NCBI RefSeq assembly: GCF_008831285.2
Contig: NC_045141.1
Location: forward strand, 3,861,224-3,925,223
DNA from: Nymphaea colorata
Lineage: Eukaryota; Streptophyta; Magnoliopsida; Nymphaeales; Nymphaeaceae
DNA length: 64,000 nt
Reading direction: 5' to 3'
Position 1 is the stretch's first letter; the number at the start of each line of letters is the position of its first letter. A program made the position numbers and the translations under genes. The notes beneath the pieces were generated by a model, which searched no databases, was not told the DNA's origin, and worked only from the letters and a program-made list of their open reading frames with translations. Below are positions 51,141 through 63,482 of the stretch, piece after piece.

Positions 51141-54100
51141 ATTATTGATTCTGGGGCTTCGAAACATTTCTGCAGTCAGCCTCACTCATTTACCTTATTG
51201 TATCGTTTTGTACAACCTCAACATGTTAGACTTGCCAATGGGAAACTTTCTCCTATTATGGGAGTTGGAGATGTAAAACTCTCTAGTTTATATCTCTTTC
51301 CAATGTTTTATATGCTCCAGAACCTGCTAACCTTCTGTCGTTACTCAGTTGACAAAGGATTTGCAATGTAGAGCCATATTTGATCCTAGTTCATGATTTT
51401 TTAGGACTTGCAAAATGGAAAGACGATTGATGGCAGCCATGAGCACAAGGGAGTTGACCTTCAGTCGGGACCAGTGGAGGGTGTGGCATATATGGCCTAT
51501 CTAAGCCTACCCCATATCAGTGGCATCTCAGACTAAGCCATCCTTCATTTCCAAGTTTCGTGGTGCCTCCCTAATATTTCTGTGTCTGAGTCATTCCAGT
51601 GTGAGGCCTGTCAATTGGGTAAACACACTAGAAGTAGTTTTCCTTCCCGTATTAGTCTGTTGAGTCATGCAATAATTGATCTCATTCATGTTGATGTTTG
51701 GGGGCTAGCCGGGTTGTAAGTCGGGCCAAGTTTAGGTATTACCTTGTTATTGTTGACGATTTTTCTCACCTTAGTTGGGTGTTTTTGTTAAAAGAGAGGT
51801 CTGAAGATATTTGTATTCTTCAAAATTTCATTATTGAAATAAAGACTCAGTTTGGTTCCATTGTCAAAAACATTCGCACTAATAATGCTTGTGAGTTTAA
51901 ATCCAATACATTGTTGTAATTTTACACCAAATATGGAATTTGCCCTCAATTTACTTGTCTTCACACTTCTCAACAAAATGGTATTGCTGAACATAAACAT
52001 CATCAGCTACTAGACATGGCTCGTACCCTCATGATACATAGTTGTGTTCTGGCCCAATTTTAGAGTGATGTCATACTCACTGCATGTTACCTAATTAACC
52101 GTCTTCCATCGCATCCATTGGCAATCAAATTCCTATTCAAGTTCTCTATCCAGATAGACCCTTATTTTCCCTTCCACCCAAAGTCTTTGGGTGTACTTGC
52201 TTTTTTCACATCCTTGGTCCTAATAGGGATAAACTTGGTGCACAATCAATTAAATGTATTTTCATTGGTTATCCAAAACACCAAAAGGGTTATATTTGTT
52301 TTGACCCCCATACTCATAAGCAGTACATCAATGCGGATGTTACATTCTGTGAGCCATGTCCTTATTTCAACTCTACTCCATCACTATCAGACAAGTCGAT
52401 GTCTATTCCTTTACCTATACCACCAATTCCCCTGCAGTCTATTCCGTGTATTACTGGTTCACCTCCCAGTGTCAATAGATTCCATGATCCCCCACTGGTA
52501 TACACCCGCTGACGTGCTTATGCTCATGACAGCCCACCAATTGCTTCTAGGATGTAAGTATACCTAACCTCACTGTTTCTCCTCCACAAGATGCTTCTGA
52601 AATATCTTTGGACTTACTGATTGCCTTACCAAAGGCAAACGATAGTGTACTCTGCATCTCATATTTCAATTTGTTTCTCTGACAATATTGGTGGTAGCTT
52701 ACAGCAATTTGTGTTAGCCTTGTCAGTGCATTCATTCCTTCTAGTCACCAACATGCATTACTTGACCTGAAATGGTGACAAGCTATGCAGGATGAGATGG
52801 AGACACTACTGCAACGAGGGACATGGGAATTAGTCGATCCCCCTTCTGGTTGTGATGTCGTGGGCTCCAAATGGGTTTTTACCACAAAGTACTTATCCAA
52901 TGGCTCAGTGGAATGCTACAAAGCTCGTCATGTCGCAAAAGGGTATACTCAAACATATGGTGTCGATTTCTTTGAGACTTTTTCTCCTATGGCCAGGATG
53001 TGTACCATATGTCTTATTGTGTCCGTTGTTGTACATTATAATTGACCATTGTATCAGTTGGATGTCAAAAATGCTTTCTTGTATGGGGACCTTGATGAGA
53101 CAGTTTATGCAGCAGCCTCCTGGTTTTGAACGTGAAGGAAAGTATGGTAAGATGTGTAGGTTGAAGAAAGATATATATGGCTTGAAACAAAGTCCTCGTG
53201 CTTGGTTTCACAAATTCTCAGATGTTGTGTTAGAATGTGGGTTGAAGAGTTTTCAGCTAGACCATTCGTTGTTTATCAAGAAAGGATCAAGATGTATAGT
53301 TGTGTTAGTGGTGTACGTTGATGATATTGTTTGGATAGGTGAATGTGAGCAGGAAGTAGCTCAAACAAAGAAATTTCTACAAAAACACTTTGTTACCAAA
53401 GATCTTGGCCAGCTGCGGTACTTCCTTGGCATTGAAGTTGCTCGTAGTAAGGAAGGAGTGGTGTTATCACAAAGGAAGTATGTTCTTGATCTTTTAAAGG
53501 ACACAGGGATGCTAGGAGCTAAACCTGCAACTCTTCCTATGAACCCAAGGGTACATCTTTATGATGATGACTCATAAGAGATAGCTTCACAAGCCTACAG
53601 ATCGTTGATTGGTAAGCTTATTTATGTGATAGTAACTCGACCAGATATTAGCTTTCTGTGGGAAAATTAAGTCAATTCATGGAAAAACAAAAAAAAATCA
53701 CATTGAGATGCAGCTATGCTAATTGTCAAGTATTTGAAGTCATCACCTGGCAAAGACCTTTTCTTTAGAAAAGGTACATCTCTTAATGTTGAAGCTTACA
53801 GCGATGCAGATTATGCAGGCTCAGTTGATGACAGGAAGTCTACCACAGGGTTTTGTGTGTTTGTGGGAGGAAATCTCATATCTTGGAGAAGCAATAAGCA
53901 GAATGTTGTTTCTAGGTCTAGTGCGGAGTCTGAATATCGAGCTATGGCTCAAACAATGGCTGAAATGACATGGTCTAGATCCTTACTTGAGAGTCTTGGT
54001 ATTTCTACTCCTATACCTATGAAGATGTTTTGTGATAACATGGCTGCCACCTACATTGCCAATAATCATGTATTTCATAAGAGGACAAAAACATTGAAGT

Positions 54101-54170
54101 AGATTGCCATTACATTCGTGATATGGTTCAAAAAGGAATCATCTCCACTATACATGTAGCCTCTGAAGAT
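51140..54170 (+). pseudogene. Copia pol of element C (protease, integrase, RT, RNase H)
   Basis: A protease active-site block IIDSGASKHF begins at about 51142. Integrase follows (about 51540-52100); its second catalytic position reads RTNNA where RSDNA or RTDNG is usual, so the Asp appears replaced by Asn. RT spans about 52780-53570 in two frames, with GSKWVF, YGLKQSPRAWFHKF and a normal catalytic YVDD (about 53318-53330). RNase H lies at 53716-54102 (SDADYAGSVDDRKSTTG, then SAESEYRAMA). Frame breaks separate the domains. Confidence 0.88.
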
Positions 54171-54272
54171 TAAGCCGTGATATCTTCACTAAAGTCTTGC
54201 CTATTGCAGAGTTTTCTAAATGTTGTGACAAGCTGAGCATGATTAACATCTATGCTCCAGCTTGAGGGGGAG

Positions 54273-54543
54273 TGTTGAATAATATTTGTGTTGGGTGGTG
54301 GTGTTTTGAATATTTAAAAGTATTGTTGAATAATATTTGTGTTAGGTGGTGTTTTGAATATTTAAGAGTTTTAGGAACAACTCTTTACAAATAAATGTTC
54401 TAGTAATGGAATATTCTTGTAATTTGTTAACTTACCCTACTTCTCATTTAACGTGAGAATAGGGGAGACTAATGGAATACGTTTTTCAGTTTTCTCTCTC
54501 CCTTTCTCGCCTCTTCTCTTCTCCCATCTCATTTCATGTAACA
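54273..54543 (+). repeat. 3' LTR of element C
   Basis: Begins TGTTGAATAATATTTG after CTTGAGGGGGAG and ends GTAACA. It carries the same internal 48-bp-type duplication as the 5' LTR, plus a 3-bp GGT insertion. Confidence 0.92.
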
Positions 54544-57443
54544 GTCTTGATTCATTCTGATGTGTGGGGGCCTTCGAGAATTCCTTCTTGTCACGATTTT
54601 CAGTATTTTATCACCTTTATAGATGATTGTTCTCGGAACACCATTGTTTACTTGTTAAAAGACTAGTGAAGTACCTAATGTCATAGAGACTTTTATTGCT
54701 TATGTGGAAACTCAATATGGAGCCTCTATTAAGACCTTTCGGTCTGATAATGCTCATGAATATATGTGTCAGTCTGTTGATAGCTCCTTTCAAAAAAGGA
54801 AAATTGTTCATGAGACTTCTGTCTCCTCAAAATGGAGTTGCTGCATGAATCATCAGTTATTGAATATAACTCAACTCTTCTTTTTTAACGTCATGTTCCA
54901 AAACAGTATTGGGGGGATGTTGTGTTGACCAGTGCCTATCTAATTAACTATATGCCTAGTCGTGTTGAATGGGCAGATGCCTCATTCTATGTTACCGAGG
55001 AATCGTAACTTTTCTCTCTTCCACCTAGTGTTTTTGGTTGTGTATGTTTTATTTACAATCACAGTCCTACTCCTAATATTAAAAAAGCTTGATCCAATGT
55101 TGATTAAGGGCGTTTTTCTAGGTTATTCCCCCACTCAAAAAGGATATAAGTGTCGTGACCCTTCCACTGGTCGTGCCTATTTACCAAAGATGTCACCTTC
55201 CTGGAACATGCTTTCCATTTTGGTGAGAATTCTCTTCAGGGGAAGAGGTCTACAATGAGAGAAGAGTATTCTCTCAATCGAAGAAATTCAATTACAGATT
55301 TTTTGGAATACAAGAAAGAAGATATTAAAGTTACTAACCCTCTAGAGCACAATAAGGGTAATGAATGTACAACTGTGGATAAGGAGGGACATGACCGTTT
55401 GTTTGGGCAGGTTTACTCTAGGCGAAGGTTGCCTGTGGTAGGACCCACTGATGAGTGACGCCTTCTGATGACAAAAATCTTACTCCCAATCCTAATGCTA
55501 CTCCTTCCTTGGATGACCCAAGTCGTGCTCAAGAGATGTCAGTTGAAGGTACTTAGGCAGAAGCTAAAGTGAAGAATTACTCATTGCTCTCAAAAAGGGT
55601 GTCAGGTCATGTACTCAACACCCTATTGGTAACTTCATGTCATATTGTAGATTGAGCAAGGAATACAATTGTTTTGTTTCATATCTTTCTTTGGCTGTGA
55701 TTCCCACGACTGTTGCTGAGGCTCCGTGTGATCCAAGTGGACTTATGCTATGCAAGAAGAGATGGAAGCCTTGAATGAAACAGACATGGGAGGTGGTAAA
55801 GATTCCTGAAGCGCTCATCTAGTAGGATCCAAGTGGGTTTATACCATTGAATATAAGCCAGATGGGAGTGTAGTAGACATAAAGCTCGACTTGTTGCCAA
55901 AGGGTTTAGTCAGAAATATGGAATTGACTACTTGGAGACCTTTGCCCCTGGTGCGAAGATGAAGACTGTCAGAGTCATTATCTCCTTAGCAGTGATAAAG
56001 ACTGGAAGATGTACCAACTTGATGTCAAGAACGCTTTCTCAATGGAGACCTTCAAGAGAAGTGTATAAGTGTATGCCTCTAGGATATGAGAAACCTGGAA
56101 AATGTTGCAAGCTAAGGAAAGCTCTGTATGGGCTGAAACAATCCCCTCGAGCATGATTTGAACGACTTAGACTTGTAATGGATATCATCAAGGAATGAAG
56201 ATCATACACTCTTTGTGAAGAGAAATGAGCAAAAAGTTGCTCGGTATATGTTGATGATATGATTGTCACATGTGATGATGAAGATGAAATAACTAAGTTA
56301 AAGAAACTGTTGGCAATCGAGTTCGATCTCAAGGACCTTGGTAAGCTAAATATTTCCTTGCATTGAATTGCTAGGTCTGGTACTAGCCTTGTGCTAAATC
56401 AATGGAACTACACTCTAGATTTGTTAAAGGAGATCGAAAAACTGGGGTGTAGACCTGCCTCTACTCCTCTTGATGCTGGGCACAAGCTGAGTCTTACAAT
56501 GGGAAGCCTCTCTGTGAAGAGCCAAGGGAAGATATCAACGTCTAGTTGGGAAGTTGATTTATCTTACTCTCACTAGACTTGATATTACCTTTGCTGTGAA
56601 TGTGGTGAGTCAATTCATGCATGCTCCCACGGATGCTCACTTGAAGGCTGTCGACATGATCTTGTGCTACTTGAAGAGGAATCATGGCAAGGGTCTCCTA
56701 TATGTTAAGCAAGACACTCTTGGATTGAAGGTTACTCAAATGCAGACTGGGCATGTTGTATTAACACTAGGAAGTCCACCTCAGGCTACTATATCTATTT
56801 GGGTGGGAATCTCGTAGCATGGAGGAGTAAGAGACAAGGCGTTTGCTCTCGTTCCAGTGCTAAAGCAAAATACAGAGCAGTTGCTATGGGAGTTTCTGAG
56901 CTACTGTGGTTGAAAGTATTGTTGACCGATATTGGTATAAAGAGTGAAAGACCAATGAAGATGTATTGCGATAACAAATCAGCAATCAACTTGACCAACA
57001 ACACCGTGTTACATGACAAAACAAAACATGTTGAGATTGACCGTCATTTCATTCGAGATAGAATTAATGCTAAAGAACTTGTTCTTCCTTACATGAAATC
57101 TGAAGATCAGACAACTGATGTTCTGACCAAAGCCTTGTCTTCTACTTATTTGAGAGAAATGTATCCAAGTTGGGCATGTTTGATCTGTATGCCCAACTTG
57201 AGGAGGAGTGTTGACGGGTTCGGTTGTTTCGGGTCTGGGTCTGGACTCGATCCGCTTTGTTGTTGGGTTCTATTTATACCCTTGTAAGCCCTCTTTTTAG
57301 GGTTAATGAAATCTTTAAGAGAGAGAGTGTCTGGTTGCTTGTGGGCACCGGTCCTCCTCACCCGTGGTTTTTTCCCTCTAGTTGAGGGGTTTTCCACGTT
57401 ACATTCGTGTTCGTTCTCTATTTACTCACTTTACTGTTCTACA
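54544..57443 (+). mobile_element. Copia element D, right part (integrase to 3' LTR)
   Basis: This continues the D protein broken at 49114. Integrase starts LIHSDVWGPSRI, with FITFIDDCSR and RSDNAHEY (54704-54780). RT is decayed over about 55730-56560 (YGLKQSPRA near 56130). RNase H at about 56740-57190 has SRSSAKAKYRAVA and HVEIDRHFIRD. The 3' LTR follows a GAGGAGGAG polypurine tract. When element C and one target-duplication copy are left out, the D reading frame runs through the junction, which confirms the nesting. D is older and heavily mutated. Confidence 0.88.
57209..57443 (+). repeat. 3' LTR of element D
   Basis: Begins TGTTGACGGGTTCGG and ends TTCTACA. A related LTR end lies at 63882-64000 on the opposite strand (shared CGTGGTTTTTT and TTTTCCACGTTACAT). 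Confidence 0.75.
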
Positions 57444-58056
57444 CATTTTGTGTTTACTTTTATTTTTTTTTTACGTTCTTAGTTCATGTTTCTGTTTATG
57501 ATAGACATCTATGTTCAATCATTTATCGAGTCTTATTATTGTTTTTTTATCTAATAAATAAGAACAGGAATTTTATATTATACAATTTTTTTTTTTATTT
57601 TTTTGTGGAAGCTTTTTTTCATTTTCATTTTTTTTTTTTTCTTTATTTCTTGATTAACAGTTTCATTTTGAAGAGCTGCTTGTCTTCTATTTACTATGGT
57701 TATCATGTTAAGACATGGAAATTATTGATGCATTGTGGTAGACATTTTTTTATTTTTATGTGTTTTTTAAATAGTTGTTTTGCATTAAGTTTGTAATATG
57801 TTGTGTATTGTTCTTTATTGATATGCTTAGTATTGTAGTCATTTTTTTCAGTTTTGTTGTCATTTTTATAAATATTATATAATTCAAAAATTTGTCCATA
57901 AAGCTTACGCTTCAATTAACGCCTCACCTCACCTCAAGATAGGCTCCACGCCTAGCCTCACCTTATTGCATTTTACGACATTGCTAGAGAAGACCGTGGG
58001 TTGTCTACCCATTGGAATGCAATGGGTGAACCTTCCTTCAACACAACAGTCGCTGC
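57444..58056. other. T-rich spacer between elements D and E
   Basis: Long T runs and AT-rich sequence fill most of it. A short GC-richer block (CACCTCACCTCAAGATAGGC, about 57929-57948) resembles the debris at 27848-28950. No gene is recognised; the long frame at 57407-57796 is low-complexity Phe/Leu sequence. Confidence 0.5.
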
Positions 58057-58543
58057 TGTTAGAATTTGTAATGTAAGTATACATACATGTTTTGATATCT
58101 ACTATCATATATCTTAAACTCCTAGCAGTTTCATGTATGATTTGTATATATCAAAACATGTATGTATACATAGGACTTATTGTATTTATTTTTATTTATT
58201 TTTCCTTTATTTTTCGTGCCTTTTTATGAACTTTTTTCCTTTTTATTTAACAACGAAAATAGCTGTTGGGAGTTCCCAACGGCTAGATTTCTAGCCGTTG
58301 GGAGCTCCAACAGCCACTTCCTCTTTCTCCTTTCTTCTTTATTTCTTGTATAAATAGGGCACTTGGGACCCTTGTTTATGTGTGGTTTTTTAGCCTCTTT
58401 TTGTATACTTTGTCAAGATTAATACATTCTTCTTCTCCTCAAGTTTGAGGTTCTTTGTGTGTGTTACTTATTGAAGTTATTGGAAGCTTCAAGAGTGTTT
58501 CTCTTGAAGCATTTTGTCTTGACAAGTTTGGGCCTGATTTACA
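58057..58543 (+). repeat. 5' LTR of element E
   Basis: 487 bp, from TGTTAGAATTTGTAATG to GATTTACA. A TATA-like segment and a T-rich region lie in its second half. No 3' partner was found. Confidence 0.75.
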
Positions 58544-58555
58544 TGGTATCAGAGC
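58544..58555 (+). other. Primer binding site of element E
   Basis: An exact TGGTATCAGAGC directly after the LTR. Confidence 0.9.
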
Positions 58556-58817
58556 TAGCTGCGATTTAACTCAAAGAGATACTGTTAAAGTGATCAACGT
58601 AACGGGATTGAACACATCTTATCAAAGCTTTCGTGGCTGTCAAAGTTGTGATTGTTTTCTTAGTAATATCTTCCCTGTGGCAACAAGCTCTTCATATTTT
58701 TGGAGCTACCTTTTTGCTGTTTTGTGGTGGCTGATTTCGTGGATTTTTACCAATGTTGAGAGCTATTTTGACACTACTCTTGTGGCTACATCAACTTCAT
58801 CTTACAAGGTACACATT

Positions 58818-59440
58818 ATGGATGACATAACTTCTTCTACTCCTCTCCCTAAACGTACTTCATCAAATTATGTTTCTTGGGCAAAAACTATTGAACATTT
58901 CATTAGAAGTAAAAGTTTATGGGGACTTGTTGATGGTTCTAAAAGTGAACCACAATTAGTCCTAACCAAACCATAGATAGAAAAGCCCAAGAACTAGATG
59001 AAGTCGAAAAAAATAAGGTTATGAATGAATATGAAAGAAAATGGGAAGAGTGGAAGATAGAACATCACAAGATTATCACATGGATTATTGCTTGTGTCAA
59101 TACTATTACTATGAGCCAAATAGCAAAGCATAATTTTGCTCATGAAGCTTGGGAATTCCTCAAGAAAACCCACACTATGAAAGATGTGGCCTACATATGC
59201 AATATTCAAATGAAGGTTGCAAGTCTCCAACAAGGAGATAAGTCTCTTAAGGAGTATGTTGGAGAAATGGAACAATTATGGGACGAACTTGGCCTATTTG
59301 AACCTGAATGGTATGAACCAAGAGACATTGAAGTAAGGAAAAAACAAATCCAAAGGGAAAAATTTTATAAATTCATTCTTGGTCTTAGACCGAAATATGA
59401 TGAAGTCAAAACTTCCTTACTCCATAGACATAAAGTGTGA
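58818..59440 (+). pseudogene. Copia gag of element E
   Basis: The ATG at 58818 opens a Gag of the UBN2_3 type (SSNYVSWAKTIEHFIRSKSLWG). A stop occurs at about 58974. A second frame (59021-59440) continues it with AHEAWEFLKKTH, SLKEYVGEMEQLWDEL and KFILGLRPKYDEV, the usual order of copia Gag before the zinc knuckle. The long non-ATG upstream extension from 58455 overlaps the LTR and primer site and is not coding. Confidence 0.8.
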
Positions 59441-60439
59441 TCAATGATTGAAGCTATAGCGGAGCTTCAAATGGAAGAAAATAAACTCAACTTTTCTAAA
59501 GAAAAGAGTGAAAGTGTTGTTGCTACCTCAAGACCCGGCGTTCATATGAGAACTTATAGGCCTCCTCACTTTAATCGAAATTAGGAGGATAAAGGCAACA
59601 AGAAGATCATATGTTTTCATTGTCAAGAAGAAGGACATACTAAACCTAAATGTCCTAAATTGAGGAAGTTTGATAGAAAGACAAGTACGGCTGGGACAAT
59701 GTATGAAGAAAACAATCGATTTGACCTAGACAAGCTTGTAAGTGCTCTTCAACCAAAGCTTATTGATGCTCTTCAACCACTTTTCAAAGGAGGAGGGGCT
59801 TCTCCAACTTTCGGTGCAACAGTAGCATCTACATCATCAAGTAAGTACTCTTGAATACTTGATTCCGGAGCTTCATTTCATATGACCCCTTGTAGTTCAT
59901 TACTTGCCGAATGCACTAAAGAAGAATCATGCCCTTTTGTTGAAACCGTCGATGGAACTCCTCTTGAAACCAAATGTGTTGGAAATATTGATCAAAATTT
60001 TAATTCTAAAGTTTTCAAAATACCAAAAGTTAGATTTATTCACAAACTTAACTTAAATCTCTTGTCGGTTTCTCAAATAACCAATCATGGATGTGATATT
60101 GTCTTCTCATAAAATAAATTTTTGATACAGGACCATCTTTCCAAGAGAACGATTGGGGAAGGTTCTAGGAAAAATGATCTCTACTATGTGGATTATTTGG
60201 ATCTTTCCAACCCTGCTTGCATTGTAGTCAAGAAAAGTGACATTCAAATTTGGCATCAAAGACTTGGGATTCAAGAGTAGGAAAAATGTCTTGTATCCTT
60301 TTTTGGAGGATAAATGCAACGAAATGATCTCTTGTGATGATTGTATTAGAGCCAAAATTAAGGTTTTACCTTTTGGAAATAAAAATTTTGTTGCAAAAGC
60401 ACCTTTGAATTAGTGCATTCGGATGTATGGGGACCTTAC

Positions 60440-61762
60440 TTGCATATCTTCAGCTTCTTTGGGAAGAGGAAGTGCGAAAAAGAGACCAAATCTTCTGTAG
60501 CACCGATCCCTTCGCTTAGGAATATGATAAAAATGAAATGTGAGATGAGAAGCAGATCCCCTCCAGTCCATTTGAAGTGCAGCAGGTACTACTGTTTCAT
60601 GAAGCTTTGCTCTGGAAAAGTCATCTACATGTAGCATCATGGTCATTCAAAAGAACCAACTAAAGTAACAAGATAAAGAGCTTAATGGACATAAAAAAAA
60701 CCTGTACCCCTAGAATTCACAAGCTTATCATGTGGATTTTCTCAAAATATTTCAATCTCCTCCTTTTGCGTTGGCAAAAGATGGTCCATCAGGGAACCTA
60801 ACTCATACAGCTTCTTGCATGCTAGAAGAGAAGCGGCTCTTTTTGCATCCTCTTTTGAAGCACATGATGGCCCCTCAACACAATGAATGGGGCATTGGAA
60901 GGGAGAACCACATGACAAGTGACACCATCCAAATCATGAACTCTGGGGCAGGATTAAAGTATCTGCACATACCAGGAAAAAGAGAGCCTGAGAAGCTAAA
61001 TAAGGATCTTCAGACAGATAAGCTTGCACATACCTAGATAAGAAAACATGGAGGAATTTAAAAAAGAAAAAAGCAAACCCATACTCATCATGTGGGAGTC
61101 TTGAACAATAGTGATGCGGTAAAGACACACTGCATGCAGTACTAATGGAAGCACCAGTCTTTTCGACTTTATAAATTGAATCATCTGTGGCATCAAAAGT
61201 CTCATCAGATGTCCTGCTCAAAATTTCATTGTCCATACGTTTTTCACAGAAATGAAATCATTGACCAGATTTAGCTCATGGATATTGTTCCTACATCAGA
61301 TGACAAAATTTATAATGTAAGCCACAAGAAAAAGAGACTTAATACAACAGAAAAGAGAAAATTAAGGATATGTTTTAATAGCAGTAAGAAAAGTCTCAAA
61401 CAGCATATCCCATGACCTTTTGTTATCGCTTTTCTTTGCACCCTTAAGAGTGTGACAGAAATTCTGGAAGAGGGTGCAGTGTCAGACGAGCCATAAAAGA
61501 AAAATCAGAGGAGATGGTGAAGGGTGTTTCCATGTCAAAATGTGGAGGGGATGCTCAAGACAGAAGGTTTGTCTCAGACCATTTATTCCAACATTCAGAC
61601 ATGCCCTGAGTTCCATGTAAGAACACTTGGATCCCGCAGGAAGAAAACAAATGGAGATTTACCTCTCTACTTTGCGAGCACGACCTCTGGATTGTATATA
61701 GCTGGCCACTGTTGATGGCAAGTCAAAGCAGATAATGAGACAACATGTTTGAATATCAAGGC
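60440..61762 (-). pseudogene. DCL4: DICER-LIKE 4-type gene fragment (helicase C-term, DUF283), frameshifted
   Basis: Four minus-strand exons fit by splice signals: 61762-61663, 61290-61085, 60962 to about 60750, and 60624-60440. The first gives the end of the helicase domain ([15 protein letters not shown], then [14 protein letters not shown], helicase motif VI). The second leads into the Dicer dimerisation domain (KVEKTGASIST, YCSRLPHDE), wording closest to plant DCL4. The third continues it (YFNPAPEF, then KRAASLLACKKLYELGSL). The fourth holds HETVVPAAL and GLFFALPLPKEAEDMQ, up to a GTAAG donor at the copia junction. Frame shifts are needed in exon 2 and twice in exon 3, and a segment after motif VI seems missing. 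PAZ, RNase III and the N-terminal helicase are absent here. DCL4 makes 21-nt siRNAs; this copy cannot. Confidence 0.82.
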
Positions 61763-62369
61763 CTGTAAGACAGCAAAGAAACATAAATACAAAAAACTGT
61801 GTTAAGAAGATAATGAAAGTCTTGATGTATTTTTTTTCCTTGAAGATGCACTCACAACCAGAATCAGTGTAACATAGTATGACCACATTTTGTTGAAGTT
61901 ATTAAAACCTAAGATGTCAAAATTCGTGAGTCAGACACAGTCAGTCAAGGGGCTTAAAAACACTAGTCATGACTAATCGGGATTAGTTGGTTTACTAAAA
62001 TAAAATCAATAAGGTGTAGAAACACAATATTTGGTGTGCCAAAAGTAACATAAGGCAAAATATTATAATTCATCAAAACGAACCTTTCTCTCTCTATGTG
62101 TGTGTGAGAGTGAGTATTGGGAAATTTGAACTGATGATAACAAAACCAAATAGATACACAGGCATGTGCCAAATCAATAAAGAAAAACTATAAATGCACA
62201 CAGTGACACAATATCTGCTTCCCAAGACAACTGATAGTTGTAGATCACAGACTGATCAAAAGGTATTATATAAGAAAATTTTGACAGTTGATTAGTAATA
62301 GTAATCATAATAATAATAACCAGAAGGAGGAGGAGGCTACACACACACACATAGTGAGAGAAAGAGAGG

Positions 62370-62401
<32 letters not shown>

Positions 62402-63007
62402 AAGGAAGAAAGAAGAAGAATGTCCAAGTCAACCAACAAGTCCTCAATCTATGCACTGGCAATTTGGAGGCCAGGGACTAGTTGGTGGACTAGCAACCAA
62501 AGCTTGCTAGTTTAACAGTATAGAATCATAGATTAAAACAAAAAAATCAATCAAAAACTAAAGAGAGAAGAACAATGAATAAGTTTGTCCATCATTCCGT
62601 TTCCCTTATCTTTTGAAACATAAGCCCATAGAAAGAAAAATATGTAGTTGCTAAATCCTCATCCTACACTTATCATCTCTTTGTCCAACAAAAATGAGGT
62701 GTGTAATGATACATCATAGGATGCCCTAAAGTTTGCACATGCATGATCGGTCTAAAAATGTGTTACATAGAAATATGACTGATGCATTTGTAATGAAACA
62801 GTAGCAGAAGATGGAAACTAGATTCAACACATACCTAGAATGAAAAGTTGGATCTCAATAATCAAGAAACACAGGAGCTACTTCAAGCTCTAAAAACAAA
62901 GCTCCCAAAGTAACAGAGACGAAAAACCATTAAAAGAAAATCAAACTACAAAAGCTTAGAAAGTTAGAATACAAAGGCTCAGCCTCAATATATGGGAAAG
63001 GTGCTAG
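61763..63007. other. Sequence beyond the DCL4 fragment, no further exon recognised
   Basis: This would be the upstream intron of the DCL4 fragment on the minus strand. I searched by eye for earlier helicase exons and found none. It contains (AC)n at about 62338-62351 and (GA)n at about 62374-62400. Confidence 0.4.
62338..62400 (+). repeat. Microsatellites (AC)n and (GA)n
   Basis: A short (AC)n run is followed by an uninterrupted (GA)n run of about 27 bp. Confidence 0.9.
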
Positions 63008-63159
63008 CTGTGGAGCTAAGTCACATGGGTGTTTTGAAATGGCCCCTGCACCATGTTAAAGAGACGGGCGAGCATATGCAACCACAAGTGCAACCCCAAC
63101 TGGGCACTAGATGCAGTCAACACGTGTTCGATGCAGTCTGCTGCACCCAGACCACCATT

Positions 63160-63203
63160 CTCTCTCTCTCTCTCTTTATATATATATATATATATATATA
63201 TAT
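63160..63203 (+). repeat. Microsatellite (TC)n(TA)n
   Basis: Adjacent TC and TA dinucleotide runs inside the hAT-like element. Confidence 0.95.
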
Positions 63204-63446
63204 CATTTCTCACATTATTGTTGCCCTTAAAAAGAAGAGTTCAGAGGTGTCTCTCTTTTAATAGATACACCAACAAGACACCCTGCCACAAGTACTGATA
63301 GGGTGCATCATTTTTAAAAGTATTAGTGCTTCTTTAAAAAAAAACCTCTAAAATGATGACCAGGGTATTTATTTTTTAAAAGAAGGTTGCCTAAATTTTA
63401 GGAAAGAAAACATTGTAAAAATAAAACTACGAAATAATTATTTAAC

Positions 63447-63482
<36 letters not shown>
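63447..63482 (+). repeat. Microsatellite (TA)n(CA)n
   Basis: Adjacent TA and CA runs just inside the right end of the hAT-like element. Confidence 0.95.

Larger units (their letters stand above)
49115..54543 (+). mobile_element. Full-length Ty1/copia element C nested in element D
   Basis: This is a 5.43-kb element with both LTRs (49115-49383 and 54273-54543), a primer site (49384) and a polypurine tract (GAGGGGGAG) before the 3' LTR. The flanking 5-bp sequences GCCTT (49110-49114) and GTCTT (54544-54548) form a target duplication with one mismatch. The LTRs differ at roughly a dozen sites plus two small indels (about 95% identical by eye), so the insertion is moderately young. Internal order is gag, protease, integrase, RT, RNase H, as in Ty1/copia. 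Several frameshifts and stops make it non-autonomous now. Confidence 0.93.
58057..60437 (+). mobile_element. Copia element E, 5' half only
   Basis: The 5' LTR is 58057-58543 and the primer site TGGTATCAGAGC is 58544-58555. Gag starts at 58818 and continues, with breaks, to about 59600. A CCHC zinc knuckle lies near 59610-59650 (CFHCQEEGHTKPKC). Protease follows at about 59855 (LDSGASFHMTP) to 60112, then GAG-pre-integrase near 60250. Integrase begins (HSDVWGP, 60417-60437) and then stops abruptly at a DCL4 exon on the other strand. RT, RNase H and the 3' LTR are absent from the window. The element is therefore truncated by rearrangement, not only by point mutation. Confidence 0.85.

Noticed and set aside
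57407-57796. 129-residue Phe/Leu-rich frame resembling a membrane protein
   Set aside because: It is a translation of T-rich low-complexity DNA that begins inside an LTR.
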